Positions 37,601-47,311 of a stretch of 64,000 nt of DNA are shown here, one piece after another. The stretch's first letter is position 1. Each line of letters opens with the position of its first letter. Below the pieces are notes generated by a model that worked only from the letters and a program-made list of their open reading frames with translations, made no database searches and was not told where the DNA came from. The position numbers and the translations under genes are program-made. The stretch comes from Siphonodentalium dalli. Its lineage: Eukaryota; Mollusca; Scaphopoda; Gadilida; Siphonodentaliidae. Location: contig CP136066.1 of the NCBI GenBank assembly GCA_032622095.1, positions 168,340,664-168,404,663 of the forward strand, read 5' to 3'.

Positions 37601-40600
37601 GTGGGGTACTCGTAATCTCTATAAATTTTGTATAGTATTTCTAATGTTACAAATTTCAAAGTATTTGTATTGTATTTGTAATCATATATATATCTTTATT
37701 ATCCTCCATATTTGAAGAGTTCGATACAAACTTACAATAAATTGTAAACATATATACAAATACATGAATTGCCACAGGCAAAAACAGATTTTATACAGGA
37801 ATGCATAATTACATCATGGCAACTTAAATTGACTGAAAAACGTGGGAAAACCGCGATATCAGAAAACAAAATGTAAACATAGAGGAAAAGAGACTAATGC
37901 TTTTACGCATAAGAAGAATACAAAACTAAATTAAAGATATTGCCTTAATTCTTATTCAACATGAAAACATCGCTTGCATACATGTATTTATTTCACATCA
38001 CGTCTCTCAGGACGATCTCTGATGCACAGCCGGGAGTTCCAGTTATCCAATAATGCCATATTTGCGTGGCCTTATTTTTGGAGTATATTCGATTACATTT
38101 AGAATACTTTTAGATTACATTTACCCAAATCAGTTCAGAATACTTTTTGAGAAATAAGACATAGCACCATACCTTACATCATCCATTGAGGATGCATAGA
38201 GATGTTGTTCAACGGTTATTAAAGTCACATTAAAGGGAAAAAATGGCTGCATCAAACAATTTAATGTGAATTCAATGTTAACAGTTGTGAACAGGCTTCA
38301 GTTTATACCTCAGTGATTTCACAACAATGACCAGCAGTATTATAGCAGCGCTAGTGTTAGCTACACTTTGGGAAGGCCACACATAGTAAACAAGAAAACC
38401 ATAGTCAGAAATGGTAACGCCACCAAGATTATAGTATTACATATAAATATAAATTATAAAAAATACATAAAATATTTTGATAACAATTGCGTTTAAACAA
38501 GTAATCCTTCAAATTATTACTAACAAAGCAAGCAAACGACTGTGGGGTCACTCAACAGATTATAAAGACTTGAACTTAGTATGCTGTAAATACTAAAATT
38601 TAAATGAAATAATTAAAAGATAAAATTTAGCAAGTAGTAAAAGTTAATTTTCTCATTTTTTTTTTGGTTAAATAAGGCAATAATTTAAATGTAGCATTTG
38701 GTTTTAAAAAAATGATTGACCGTGGCTCTTCCAATAATTGCGCGACTGACCTGGTCAATTGTTCTTAAGAAGTTGTTTTGAGAATTACTATGGAGGGAAA
38801 TAGTTATGGCTGTGGCTTCGCAAGTAATTAAATTGGTGACGTGGTGTTAACAAATCTGAACTCCAGTAAACCAAGGACGCTCCATACCAAATATAAGGTA
38901 AATTAATAATTCTTTAGAAGTTGTTTTAAGATTTACTATGGAGGGAAAGAATTGTGGTGCTGGCTTCGCAACTATTTGACCTCATTGTAACAAATATAAA
39001 TATTAGTCACTCAGGCAATAGATGTATCTATTCTGTATATTAAGTTATTGGGTCTTACGTGTCTTGAGATGTCTAAATAATTTTCGATGAACAGATCGCA
39101 CAAGGGACCCACGCCAATCTTCTGTTGGGATTCCAATTGTTGGCTTATTAAATATGCACATATGCTTAAGATACAGTCGCGCGCGAAGCACGCTCCCGTA
39201 AGTCAGGTTTTGGGTCCCAGTTAATGAAAATATCATTGAAATTATCGGTTTCCCCAATAAACATCCATATATTCAATATACATGTTTTGGAGCAGAATTA
39301 GGCAGTCCATATTGGACGCCATCATGGAATTTATTTTGTTTTGTTTTAATTTTCACACATATTTATTAGTTATGTGGATGGAGTTCTCATTAAACCTCAC
39401 ATCCTTATATTGGTTACAGTAATGCCCAAAGTAATTGACCACTTAACCAGATCAGACTTATTGGTAATTTTTCAGGATTTAAAATCCTGAAAAAATACAA
39501 ATAATTCTGCTCTGGTTAAGTGGTCAATTACTTTGAACATTACTGTATGAGGATTGAGTTATCATTAAACCTCAAATCCTTATATTGGTTACAGTAATGC
39601 CCAAAGTAATTGACCACTTAACCACAGCATAATTGTGGGTAATTTTTCAGGATTTAAAATCATGAAAAAATACCCATAATTTTGCTGTGGTTAAGTGATC
39701 AATTACTTTGGACATTACTGTTTGTAGATGGAGTTAAACCTCACAACAGTGTGTTGGGGATTTGGACCTTGACTTGGGACCCTTGTTTTTAACTCAACAA
39801 ATGCGCGTACACCATATACACAAATTTCTTATGTAACCAGAGTTTTTTCTTGGATAAGATGAGTTTGAAGCCTGCTAACATTTCAAAATGTTGTCAGTTT
39901 TGTATTCCCTGCAGCGGAACTCGACGCATTGAAGCAAAAGTTACAAGAGATAAAATGTGTACGTAACGAGACTATAATACAAATGAAAAAATAAATTCAG
40001 GGAGGGGTGGGCGATACAGGGAACTAAGGGTTGAACCGATATAAATTTATAGAGCGATAATGACCAATGTTGACATATTATGCATCTCAACTCTACTGAA
40101 CATTGCAACAAGGCTGTAAAATAGGGGGTGTCATAATTTTAGTCATCTCTACATGTATATAGTGCCATAATAGTCATTTATGGACTTCTATAAGATGTTG
40201 GGTTGGTTATATGGACTCGGAGAAAAGGGGGTTTGTACCGATGAACTGACATAAATTAGTGGAGCGATGTTGCCATGTAATATATCGCGACTGTACTAAA
40301 GCAGCAATGATATAAAATTGGGGGGGGGGGTCTGAAATTATCTCTATGTCTATAGAAGGCACCAGGATTATATAGAAAGGAATAGCAATTGATATACGTA
40401 TACGGTATACTATAGTAATACCATAGACATATAAGTACAAGTATCAAGCGATACAATATTACGTAACGTGACTATACCGATGAAAGAAATAAATAAATTG
40501 GACCGGGATTAGAGGTTTGGGTTGGTTATATGTGGATAATTGGATATGGAATTCATACCGATGAAACGATACAAATTAGTGGAGCGATAAAGACCAATGT

Positions 40601-43600
40601 GAATGTTGACACGTAGTCAGGCTATGCGGGAGAAAATAGGGGTTGATACGATAGACCAAAATAAAATTGTCGGGTGATAATGACCAATGTTGATGTATAA
40701 AGTAACGCGACTGTACTGTCGCACAATTATCAGGTGTAACCGGTCAAATATGGACTCTAGTGCCAATATGGAACAGCTCAGAAAATATTTGCAGGGCCCA
40801 AAAATTTATTTAACATGGCATTTGCCATTAAAATCGATTTATGTCAATAAAACTGTCATTTTTCAAAATTTTAAGCTGAGACTTGGTGTTTGTGCGTGGA
40901 ATAGTTATATATTCCTAAAATTACAGAGTACAGCACGTAATTATGTTTTAGATGGAAGAAATTAATTGTTTTCAATGATAAAATTTAACATGGCATTTGC
41001 CATTAAAATCGATTTATGTCAATAAAACTGTCATTTTTCAAAATTTTAAGCTGAAACTTGGTGTATGTGCGGGATACATATATATTCCTAAAATGACCAG
41101 TCCAGTGCGTAATTATGTTTTAGATGGACGAAATTGAATTTGTTTTCGATAATAAATTTGCAGCGTGGACGGGTCATTCCGGTCAACCCGGTCATCGAGT
41201 GCGCTCAATTTGTAAACAAAGTTTTGGTCAATAGTCGTTTTGGTCAAACTATCCCTTTTTAGACCGGGACAGCAGATCCGAATAGTAGCTAAGATGTATT
41301 TAGATAGAATTATCAAAAGAATTTGACCGATTCGGGTGTAGTTTAAGAGAATAGAGTGGAGAAATCTTGGTGATAATTCCAGAAAATAAAGATGGCGGAG
41401 AATTTCACAATGAAACTACCCACAATTCACTACACTACACCAGGGGGGGGGGGGAGTTCGCAATGGGTTACACATTATTTTCAGTCTATCAAATTATTTA
41501 TATTTTCAACAACAAGTGACTTTAAGTTTACAATTTCAGCCTATCCTGACTCTATCGATACGATTTATCATATTTTCATAAACATATTATACACCGGTGG
41601 CGTTAACTTTACAATTTCGGCATCTACGTGATTCTATCGGTACGATTGAGTAATGGTACAAAACAAAATGTTCAAGAATACATTAGGGGCTCCCAATGGG
41701 TTATATATTATTTTCAGTCTATCAAATTATTTATATTTTCAACAACATATTATTACACCGGTGACTTTAAGTTTACAATTTCAGCCTGTCCAAACTCTAT
41801 CGATACGATTTATCATATTTTCATAAACATATTATACACCGGTGACGTTAACTTTACAATTTCGGCATCTACGTGATTCTATCGGTACGATTGAGTAAGG
41901 TACACAAAAAATACATTCGCCCTGTCCACCACACAATATCAAACTCACAGAAGCTAGAAACACCACAGGTGGCGTAATGACACTTATGTTAGCCATGCCC
42001 TGTAATCGGATACTGATAGTCGGAAGACATACACAGTTAGGAGCAGGAAAAATAGTGGACACCAGTCACAAAAATCCCATTTTTAACCCAGACAACTGCT
42101 TTTGACTGATTTTACACCGATGCAGCAATGACTGTTTTGAATATAGTCATTATACTTAGCTTACTTTATATACGTGCGATTGGCAGTATGTAATAACAAT
42201 TTACGCAAAGAATCTACCAAAACCTCTGTTTTATCAATTTCACGACCCAATTCCAGTGCCAATACCCCATGTTTAAGAGTTCGGAGAATGTGATGTTGAA
42301 TGCTACGGATAAACCGGCGTAATACATTATTCAAATGCTAGAAACAGGTATCGTTCGGGGAAATTTATGAAGTAAAACTTCGATGTATTCGGGATATCAA
42401 TATTGATTAAATTGTATCAAAATTAAATACTTTAATGAACCAGGACCTGATATATATAGCAATTACGATAAACTGAACCTAGCTATGGGAACTGGTGTGA
42501 TCGTGGGTCTATATTGATTAGCACCAACTTCCACCATACAGTCAACATATACACATATATAGGCATCCCCACGATTGTTTTCGTGGTATCGTCATGTAAA
42601 TGTGTCGCTATACGACGAAAATGACAGATCAGAGAGGTTGGCGAAGAAGGATCTAAATGTTAAGTTTTCTTTTCGCCTTTAACGATTGTACTTATAATAC
42701 TGTGCTGTTGGAACTTAATAAAGACGAGTATCCTGTTTTATGCATCAGTTATCAGAAAATGCGCTAAGGTGGTTGTAAATTTGCAAAGATTTACTCTAGA
42801 TTAGGTTGGTAATGATAGCATACGATAGATAAGTGATGAGGTTTTAACTATACTTAGTGAAAACATATTTAGTTGATGTAAATTGTGCAACATGCTCCAG
42901 CGAGTCCTCGATAATCGTTCTGAACAAATATTATGCATGCCATGACGTAATAAAAATACACTGGATGTGTCATGTTCACTTGCATGTATCTATTTATAGA
43001 TTATTGTTTTAATATGAATTGTATTGTTTGGCAGCATACTGCCTTTATTGTTAATTTCTTATGCAAATAAATTGAATCGTATCATGAATGAACATAAATT
43101 GTATACATGTAGTACGTAGTCCTATAACATCAAGACAATTATAGTAGAACATGGGATTTGACAGGAAGCATGACGCATATGTCAGCCGTTGGAGATGTCC
43201 ACATTGAATGTGCAACTGCACACCCACTTGGACCATACCAAATATCCAAGTATGTGAAATTCTATTTTGCGCCCCATCGCACGTGGGTTGGAAATTTATA
43301 ACTTGTATCTCAAGATTTCCAACTGTTGTACTATTCCGAACTGACATCACTATGGTTGGAAATATTCCAACTGATAACCGAAAGTCGGTGAACTAAGGGA
43401 AATGTTCGACTTTTGGCCTAAACAACGAATTTCACTATAAATATGCTGGTTGTGATATCAAACTATCATGCCAATTCCAACACAACTTTGGTTTAATATT
43501 CCAATGAAATTTCTAACTGTTGAAAATAGTTTTGGTGTGGTGAGACACAATCACCCATCCCATTCGTACACGGCTGTGCCCATCGTTTGTGCTTTGTTCT

Positions 43601-44395
43601 CCATAGTTGTACAACGGTGACACAGATAGATCGACGTTTTGCAGATGCGTTGCCAAATTAACGTTATATGACGCTGAATAAATTTATCATCGCGTGTATG
43701 TATTAGATGGTGTAATATTTCTTAGTGATAACGTTATAAAAATTACACAGTTTTTTAAGGGTGCTCATATTTCCCATAGTTCATAGTCCATAGTTCAGGA
43801 AAAGGGAACAAACTTTCCTAAATTCTCTCACTTCAGTAAGGCTTTCTGTTGTATATATAGTTTGTATAATAGTATAGTTTGTGTATTTGTCTACCTATAT
43901 ACATGTACTGTGATTCCCTGAACCGGACCGGGATGTAATGAAAACAAGCTGTTCGGGTCTCATGCATCCAACCCCCACGAGATTTAAACTATACACATTC
44001 CTATAGCGCTGATTATACCATGGGCATATTTACAATGTGTGTATATATAATGTTCAGGTGGATGATTAGATTGTTACTATACACTCACCTTCTTTGGGAA
44101 GTATATGATCCGGGTCACACAACAGGTGATGGGTGGTCGATTCACTGAATCCACACAAAACTGAGTCATACCGAGGGTTAGGAATGTCGCAATGGGACCA
44201 TATTTTCTTTCCATATGCATCCAGCCTGTATGTGTAGCCAGTGTATTGGGAATTCGGACTAGTGCATTCTGGGAACATAAGCGAGCGACCTGTCGAACAC
44301 GACATAAGCAACAGCATTTTAAAGTTGGTAGTGTACCAGGTATGGGTACGAAGGTTTTGTACCATGCTTCTTTCGTCTCTGAGGCGTACACACAC
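22185..44395 (-). CDS. TPM-domain (MOLO1-like) membrane protein gene, four exons
   Basis: The exons read 44395>44089, 37583>37436, 23279>23044 and 22619>22185. The spliced protein has IPNPRYDSVLCG ... LLCDPDHILPKEV, then RHHLDEELLRL ... ILAVSVLDKIRLP, then MADQIRISWNLGECENDVT and ILFVRDLNKVRLILDPP, then a hydrophobic segment HIVLMVGILMTALVTLAYLT. The CDPD start, the (R)xxWxLGxCxNDV block and the following membrane anchor match the TPM domain of metazoan MOLO1-like proteins. In C. elegans, MOLO-1 is an auxiliary subunit of acetylcholine receptors; that role is not shown here. A-B (phase 1) and B-C (phase 2) junctions agree. C-D does not: donor phase 1 against acceptor phase 0. That leaves a micro-exon, a weaker donor, a sequence error or a damaged gene. 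A signal peptide exon is probably missing upstream. Confidence 0.6.
23044..23279 (-). CDS. TPM-domain gene, exon C
   Basis: The acceptor TCATATTATGCAG is followed by G, which completes a valine with exon B. The exon then encodes CVNDCNEIHPEWDQLIGLPQ, NQHLDNIVMHMADQIRISWN, LGECENDVTILFVRDLNKVR and LILDPPALSLLRSKSHCS, ending one base into a codon at the strong donor GTGAGT (23038-23043). The ADQIRxSWNLGxCxNDV stretch followed by a hydrophobic strand is the most diagnostic TPM block. The frame stays open past the donor to about 22943, so a later, weaker donor (CAA then GTACCC) is possible and would fit exon D's phase. Confidence 0.65.
23300..24745. other. Intronic sequence, partial repeat copies only
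   Basis: Lies in the TPM intron between exons B and C. The stretch 23540-23700 is an inverted, diverged copy of part of the 9350-10050 element (AACACGGATCACCCA and GATTACCAC blocks). No coding signal otherwise. Confidence 0.45.
25309..25641. mobile_element. 333-bp TA-flanked MITE, absent from the other arm
   Basis: The ends CCGCTGTTCTCAAAGTAATT and the inverse of CCGCTATACTTAAAGTAATT are near-perfect inverted repeats with TA on each side (25307-25308 and 25642-25643). The matching position in the other arm (40614-40615) has a single TA and no insert, which gives both boundaries. The interior is rich in ACCGCGGTATT-type palindromic blocks. A TA duplication suggests the Tc1/mariner superfamily. 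Confidence 0.85.
26508..26990. repeat. Three tandem palindromic elements
   Basis: Each ~130-bp unit begins ACAGTAATGTCCAAAGTAAT, folds around TTTAAATCCTGAAAA-type centres and ends TACTTTGGGCATTACTGTAA. Spacers contain CCAATATAAGGATTTGAGG and CTCAATCCTCAT. The units are nearly full-length self-complementary hairpins. The other arm of the large inverted repeat has only two. Confidence 0.85.
27350..28030. other. Intronic sequence, no supported feature
   Basis: Contains an eleven-or-more C run near 27489. The short plus-strand frame at 27529-27822 lacks any recognisable motif. Confidence 0.4.
28209..28930 (+). repeat. Direct repeat (~155 bp) flanking an ~400-bp insert
   Basis: CAACATTCAGTTGAATGGTG through TTCCACGATGAATMAAATTT to CCAATTTCAAGCTAGT occurs at 28209-28364 and 28770-28930. 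Between the copies lies GGAATACGGAATACC-rich sequence and a GGGTGGGGGCCT stretch. A shorter related piece lies at 27990-28030. Confidence 0.75.
29290..29565 (+). repeat. Dispersed repeat, copy inverted at 53510-53730
   Basis: TTGTAAATATTTACATC, GCAACTATCGGC, ATCGAGAGTCATTGCATTTA and AGTGTTTCACATCACTTTAA occur here. They recur in reverse-complement order just upstream of the receptor exon 2 acceptor. The sequence is non-coding. Confidence 0.7.
29666..29836 (+). repeat. 26-bp unit repeats (TAAAGACCGAAAAATGTCGT)
   Basis: The block TAAAGACCGAAAAATGTCGT plus TAAACT occurs around 29666, 29730, 29758 and 29820. A further copy lies beyond the SINE at about 30153. The copies show the SINE inserted into this repeat. 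Confidence 0.75.
29845..30143 (-). mobile_element. tRNA-derived SINE
   Basis: Read on the minus strand it begins GGGGCCCCCGGTGGTCCAGT, with an A-box-like TGGTCCAGTCGG and a B-box-like GGTTCTAACCC about 65 bases on. A non-tRNA body follows (GTCGGTGGTTTCTACACGCA, TTGAGCCTCTGCGTGG), and then a tail TAAACCCTAATAAACAACAG with further CAA repeats. ATTAAACT flanks both sides (29837-29844 and 30144-30151), which is a target-site duplication. RNA polymerase III would drive transcription from the internal boxes, and mobilisation would need a partner LINE. The mature cloverleaf is not preserved, so this is not a tRNA gene. Confidence 0.8.
30180..31345 (+). repeat. ~160-bp tandem array (about 7 units)
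   Basis: Each unit has AGCACGGGCTACAGGTCGTA, CTGATCATCATGAAATTTGT, TGTAGATGGGAACGAGTCAT and AACATGGCCGCCAGTGGCCA. The last block recurs near 30354, 30509, 30670, 30826, 30988, 31155 and 31319. Two neighbouring units (about 30860-31180) are essentially identical, pointing to recent unequal exchange or conversion. GCCGCCAGTGGCC can form a small hairpin. It lies in the A-C part of the TPM gene's introns. Confidence 0.85.
31931..31985 (+). repeat. AATAAAGAGCGTT motif pair, 42-bp spacing
   Basis: Copies at about 31931-31943 and 31973-31985, direct, in the same context as the pair at 20537-20591. Confidence 0.7.
32615..32833 (+). CDS. THAP zinc-finger ORF (transposase N-terminal remnant)
   Basis: 72 codons contain KCSVFGCGRSSDSQLGIMLY, then SFPNDVRLRAIWRHFCGK. 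This is the THAP pattern: Cys-x(n)-Cys at the start, the phenylalanine-proline turn (SFP), the invariant Trp in LRAIWRHFC, and a closing Cys. A full THAP finger also needs a C-terminal Cys/His pair and an AVPTIF-like end, which I see only in part. THAP fingers bind transposon ends in P-element and Kolobok transposases. The frame ends at a TAA right after an AATAAAGAGCGTT motif, and no catalytic domain follows. The protein is a fragment, or the first exon of a gene whose rest is lost. Confidence 0.65.
   Translation: MPRVSRIYNHSFVTLPYKCSVFGCGRSSDSQLGIMLYSFPNDVRLRAIWRHFCGKPVAQSSETDYIYQIKSV
32952..33200 (+). repeat. Two further AATAAAGAGCGTT motif pairs
   Basis: ATAAAGAGCGTT at 32953 is followed 43 bp later by a decayed AATAAAAAGAGTTT. 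AATAAAGAGCGTT at 33155 is followed 33 bp later by AATAAAGAGCA at 33188. Single copies lie at 32818 (plus) and 33610-33622 (minus). All are inside the THAP-bearing segment. Confidence 0.6.
34390..36570. other. Intronic sequence with weak open frames
   Basis: A homopolymer C run sits near 34974-34988. The minus-strand frame at 35423-35713 (96 codons) contains NDWRCSESIHSAASNMFSEA, QCEVCWSIVDVCHPC and NEWFPLEGAHFF. It has a coding-like Cys/Trp content but no recognised domain and no clear splice sites, so it is only a weak candidate. The neighbouring frame at 35794-36081 shows nothing diagnostic. Confidence 0.3.
36577..36946 (+). mobile_element. TTAA MITE, copy 5 (degenerate)
   Basis: TTAA then AGGTACACAATCCGATTCGA opens the copy and ATTCGGATTTTGTATCTTTT closes it. 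The interior keeps GATGGTCCCCGTATCA and GGGTTCCTCGACTCGAATCA but is shorter and more diverged than copies 1, 2 and 4, so it is older. Confidence 0.75.
37436..37583 (-). CDS. TPM-domain gene, exon B (148 nt)
   Basis: The exon begins after the pyrimidine-rich acceptor CCTTCTGCTATTCCAG. It contributes TC to complete a valine codon with exon A, then encodes RHHLDEELLRLHDSGSPVCV, DASGRGHNRILAVSVLDKIR and LPDLTTDD. It ends GT before the donor GTGAGT (37430-37435). Its 148 nt are not a multiple of three, so skipping it would shift the frame and meet a stop early in exon C. It lies between the arms of the large inverted repeat (24748-27300 and 39080-41147). Confidence 0.6.
37700..38380. other. Intronic sequence, no supported feature
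   Basis: AT-rich intron between TPM exons A and B. No repeat or coding signal identified. Confidence 0.4.
38389..38429 (+). repeat. 41-bp exact inverted partner of 20118-20158
   Basis: Exact reverse complement of the 20118-20158 segment (starts AACAAGAAAACCATAGTC). Flanks share only partial similarity (CCAAGATTATAGTATTA against CCAAGATCATATTATTA). Confidence 0.7.
38765..38985 (+). repeat. ~155-bp tandem duplication
   Basis: AGAAGTTGTTTTGAGAATTA plus CTATGGAGGGAAATAG recurs about 155 bp on as AGAAGTTGTTTTAAGATTTA plus CTATGGAGGGAAAGAA. Both are followed by GTGGCTTCGCAA or CTGGCTTCGCAA. Confidence 0.7.
39080..41147 (-). repeat. Large inverted repeat, arm 2
   Basis: Reverse-complement counterpart of 24748-27300. 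Matching landmarks include the ATTGGAATCC and TTGGCTCATTAAA-type block, the palindrome units (39414-39725), and ATAACCAACCCAACATCTTA. The CATCTAAAACATAATTACGC end near 41110-41140 also matches. It has two palindrome units against three, and an unoccupied TA at 40614-40615 where arm 1 carries a 333-bp insertion. The interior spacer between arms is about 11.8 kb and contains exon B. Confidence 0.85.
39414..39725. repeat. Two tandem palindromic elements
   Basis: Units at about 39414-39545 and 39593-39723 carry ACAGTAATGCCCAAAGTAAT at one end and the inverse at the other, folding around GGATTTAAAATCCTGAAAA. They are homologous to the three units at 26508-26990. Confidence 0.85.
41455..41880 (+). 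repeat. ~238-bp tandem duplication (2 units)
   Basis: CAATGGGTTAYAYATTATTT through TTTACAATTTCAGCC, CTATCGATACGATTTATCAT and CGGCATCTACGTGATTCTAT occurs twice. It lies next to a G run at 41445-41453. Confidence 0.8.
41885..44080. other. No recognisable gene
   Basis: Intron sequence immediately downstream of TPM exon A. Short frames (for example 43051-43350) lack motifs and supporting splice sites. Confidence 0.4.
44089..44395 (-). CDS. TPM-domain gene, exon A (N-terminal part)
   Basis: The frame ends GKKIWSHCDIPNPRYDSVLC, then GFSESTTHHLLCDPDHILPK plus E. It stops at GAAG followed by the donor GTGAGT (44083-44088). The W...IPNP..D..LCG....LCDPD..L pattern is the usual beginning of a secreted or luminal TPM domain. 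The exon start is uncertain: 44395 is the first in-frame ATG, but acceptor-like ACATACAG and TTCCCAG sites occur inside, and the signal peptide may come from another exon. An overlapping frame of similar length here lacks these motifs. Confidence 0.55.
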
Positions 44396-44399
44396 TACA

Positions 44400-45018
44400 T
44401 ATGACCACTTCTAACTTTTAAGAACTAACAATTCGGGTCTTTATTGTAGGTCCCGAACGCGTGCTTGTAACTCGTATCTGCTAACGAACAGCAGTAATAG
44501 TGGGTGGGAAACTCGATTATCGTGTCACATTAGTCAATCAGTCGCAAACATTTGAGATTTGTAATCCACTTCAGAATGAATTACTTTTCCAGACTAAAAA
44601 CCGAAGAAACTGAAAACCAATATCCAATAGAAAACAAGAGTATCAACAGAGAATGGTGAACGTCCGTGGTGTATTCGTCATATTCTTCCGTGCGTGATTT
44701 GCCTTCTGTATACCTGTATACCAACTAACTGGTTCGCTCAAGCTGACCCATGTATGTTTCAACATTTATGGTGTGGATTGCATTGAGTGTGGCTGGCTAT
44801 AAATCAGTTATAGAATGTACGACAACTCAACATCTAATCAAACAATGTTGCGATTTAGTATTTGCATTCCTAGATACCGACATGGGCAATGAGAACGATA
44901 AACGTAAGTCTGATCCTGTAAAGTACACACATGCCCACGAATGACAGCACGAGGCTCTGACTTATCGTGGGTGCTTGTTTTAAACTTATTTATTAGTCAA
45001 GATACCCAAAATGAAAAA
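44400..45018. other. Upstream flank of TPM exon A
   Basis: A signal-peptide exon or promoter for the TPM gene would be expected in or beyond this region. I could not identify one. Confidence 0.3.
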
Positions 45019-45019
45019 A

Positions 45020-45351
45020 CATTATAAAGAGCGTGAATATGGTAAGTCGTGTCTATGAAAAAGGTAGATTAAATAATGCCGCTGTTTTAAAAACAACACA
45101 TACACAATTTACATATAATAAGCTCACAATGAAGTTATTTAAAAACACAAATAAGCCCATATCGGTACTATTTGAATCTGAATTAGGCTCTATATGAACC
45201 AAATATACGCGTTTTGTAATGTGTTTTCACTGTGGCCCGCCCGATAACACTGAATAACTCGTGCAAGTCTACTATGGGCTTATTTAATAATCAACCCAAA
45301 CATATGTGAATATTTAGGTCCAAATGAATCTATTTGCACGATTATATGTTG
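45020..45351 (+). mobile_element. Palindromic W-type element, right half only
   Basis: Contains GTAAGTCGTGTCTATGAAAA, TGTTTTCACTGTGGCCCGCC and ends TATTTGCACGATTATATGTT plus G, the family terminus. The matching left half is missing. The full family structure is seen at 49506-50247. Confidence 0.7.
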
Positions 45352-45359
45352 AATAATAA

Positions 45360-47310
45360 AGTGTTACACAACTTACGGTTTGTGCCTTAAATAAAATGTA
45401 TGCAAAAACAAGACCATTGGATTTCTAAAAATTAGGTGGAATGCAATGGTTCAATTAGTTTTCCTGGATGCGTCAATTGGTGCTGATCTCGCGTCGTGAC
45501 ATATAGCCTAATTTAAAGGCATGTAAAATATGTTATTATTGAAAGTTTTAAAAAGAACAGACAAGACAGTTTATGGTATTTTATACTCTTTTTCTGGAAT
45601 AGGTGGTACAAACTCAAAAATAAGGACACATAATATGACAAGAACGCATTGGAAAGCAGTTAGTGAAACAGCCTGACACAAGTTTTGCAAAAGAGCGTAC
45701 CAAATAATGACGACAGTTGGCTTCAAATTTCCAGTAGAATACTTTACACAAATTCAAATGTAAAATATCGTAAACTGAGCCATCTATGTCACGGTAGTCT
45801 GTAATAACTTGAAGGAAAATGTACTTATTTCTGATTGCTCCATAATGTATTAAAATCAATTAACTACTGCAACGCCGTGATGAATTGAAGATACATATTA
45901 TTTAACACCTGAGATTACCCAGAGTATATATACTATCAGGGTTACATTCAGCAAAAAAGTTCAAAATGTGTCTTTAAACAGTAAGTACATTTACTCTGGC
46001 AAAGCAAGGAATAATATTCTTATCAAGGGCCAATTACGTACGTCAAAATTCCTTCTCCACACAAACAGGTTATCGAAAGATACGCTGGGAAGGATGCAAA
46101 CCTTTAATAGATGACTATTAATGACCCTTACACATGCTCCAATGTTATGGCGCTCATCTGTGGGCAACCCACGGAAGTTCAATGATTCGCTGTAATAGGA
46201 AAGTACTTTATTTCAGATAATATTCAGCTATTTCAGCTGACTATATTGACAAAGAACAATTGTTATTGTAATTACATTTTATGTAACAAAAGTATGATTA
46301 TAATTAATGTAAAACAACATACTCATGAATATATCATAATCTCACAAATAAAAATTATTATAAAAAAACACACACATAATTTAAAGGCAGACATTTGTGT
46401 TGTAAAACTCTGAATTCTGTATTTTTTTGTTTTGCAAAAACCTTTGTACTTCTGTAATTTTGAAAGATAAATCTGAAGGACTGTATATAATGATCTCATA
46501 AAAAATCATTAAAATAAAGCAAAAATGTTTTTCTTAGAATTCCCAGAATTCAAGGGCACATTTATTGGGTATACAGATGCACAAAATATATTTCAGGCCA
46601 AATGTTTACCCCATTGGTACATATGATATACGTCGTTACTTTAACTTACTTCTGGTAAATTTGGTGTTACATTTATTACTTTATTTTGTTCTTCTTAGAA
46701 TTCCTAAGGAACGAGGAAACATTGGGTACACATTGCCAAAAGATATTCCCCAGACCTAACAATAAGACAATTGATACAACAAACACACGTGGTTACCGGT
46801 TAATCGGTTAAAACTCCGCAGTTATAACCAGCTTCGCCATATCAGAATCAGATAATAATTTATTCTCCAAACGCCGGACGTGTCCGGTATGACACAGTAT
46901 ATGTGTTAATACATAAAACATACATATACATGTATAATCATACATATGAAAACAATATATCAAAGATCTTGTATATTTGTACACGTGCTCATGGGTGGGT
47001 TGGTGGGTTGTGTGTATAGGGGACTAACATCTGGCATATATCGTTTGGGCGAGGTGACAAGTGTTGTGATCATATTTACTTCGCTCATTTAGCTGTATGG
47101 ACGCACGTGCATGGGCGTTAGTATCGCGCAATATGTATATTGGTTTAGCGGGGCGTCAGAATCAAGCGATGTTGATGAGGGTTCTTATATTTTACATGCG
47201 AAGAAAGCAATGTCCTCGTGTAATAATATACTTTAATGTTTTTTTGAATAAATCAAACTAACAATTTATCCAATTGTTAGTGAAATTATAGCTATAGAGT
47301 GCATAGTATA
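45360..47310. other. No recognisable gene
   Basis: AT-rich intergenic sequence between the TPM gene and the receptor gene. No repeat or ORF that I can support. Confidence 0.4.
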
Positions 47311-47311
47311 G

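Noticed and set aside
24748..41147. A 16-kb Polinton/Maverick-type transposon with long terminal repeats
   Set aside because: The size and long inverted ends would fit, but the interior has no polymerase B, integrase, protease or capsid frame. It contains a host exon and many unrelated elements.
24748..41147. Inverted repeat as an assembly artefact
   Set aside because: The arms differ by many substitutions, one 333-bp insertion and one palindrome unit, which an artefactual duplicate would not show. Still worth confirming with long reads.
44077..44391. Overlapping 104-codon frame in TPM exon A
   Set aside because: It lacks the CDPD and W...PNP motifs and does not match the phase of the splice donor.
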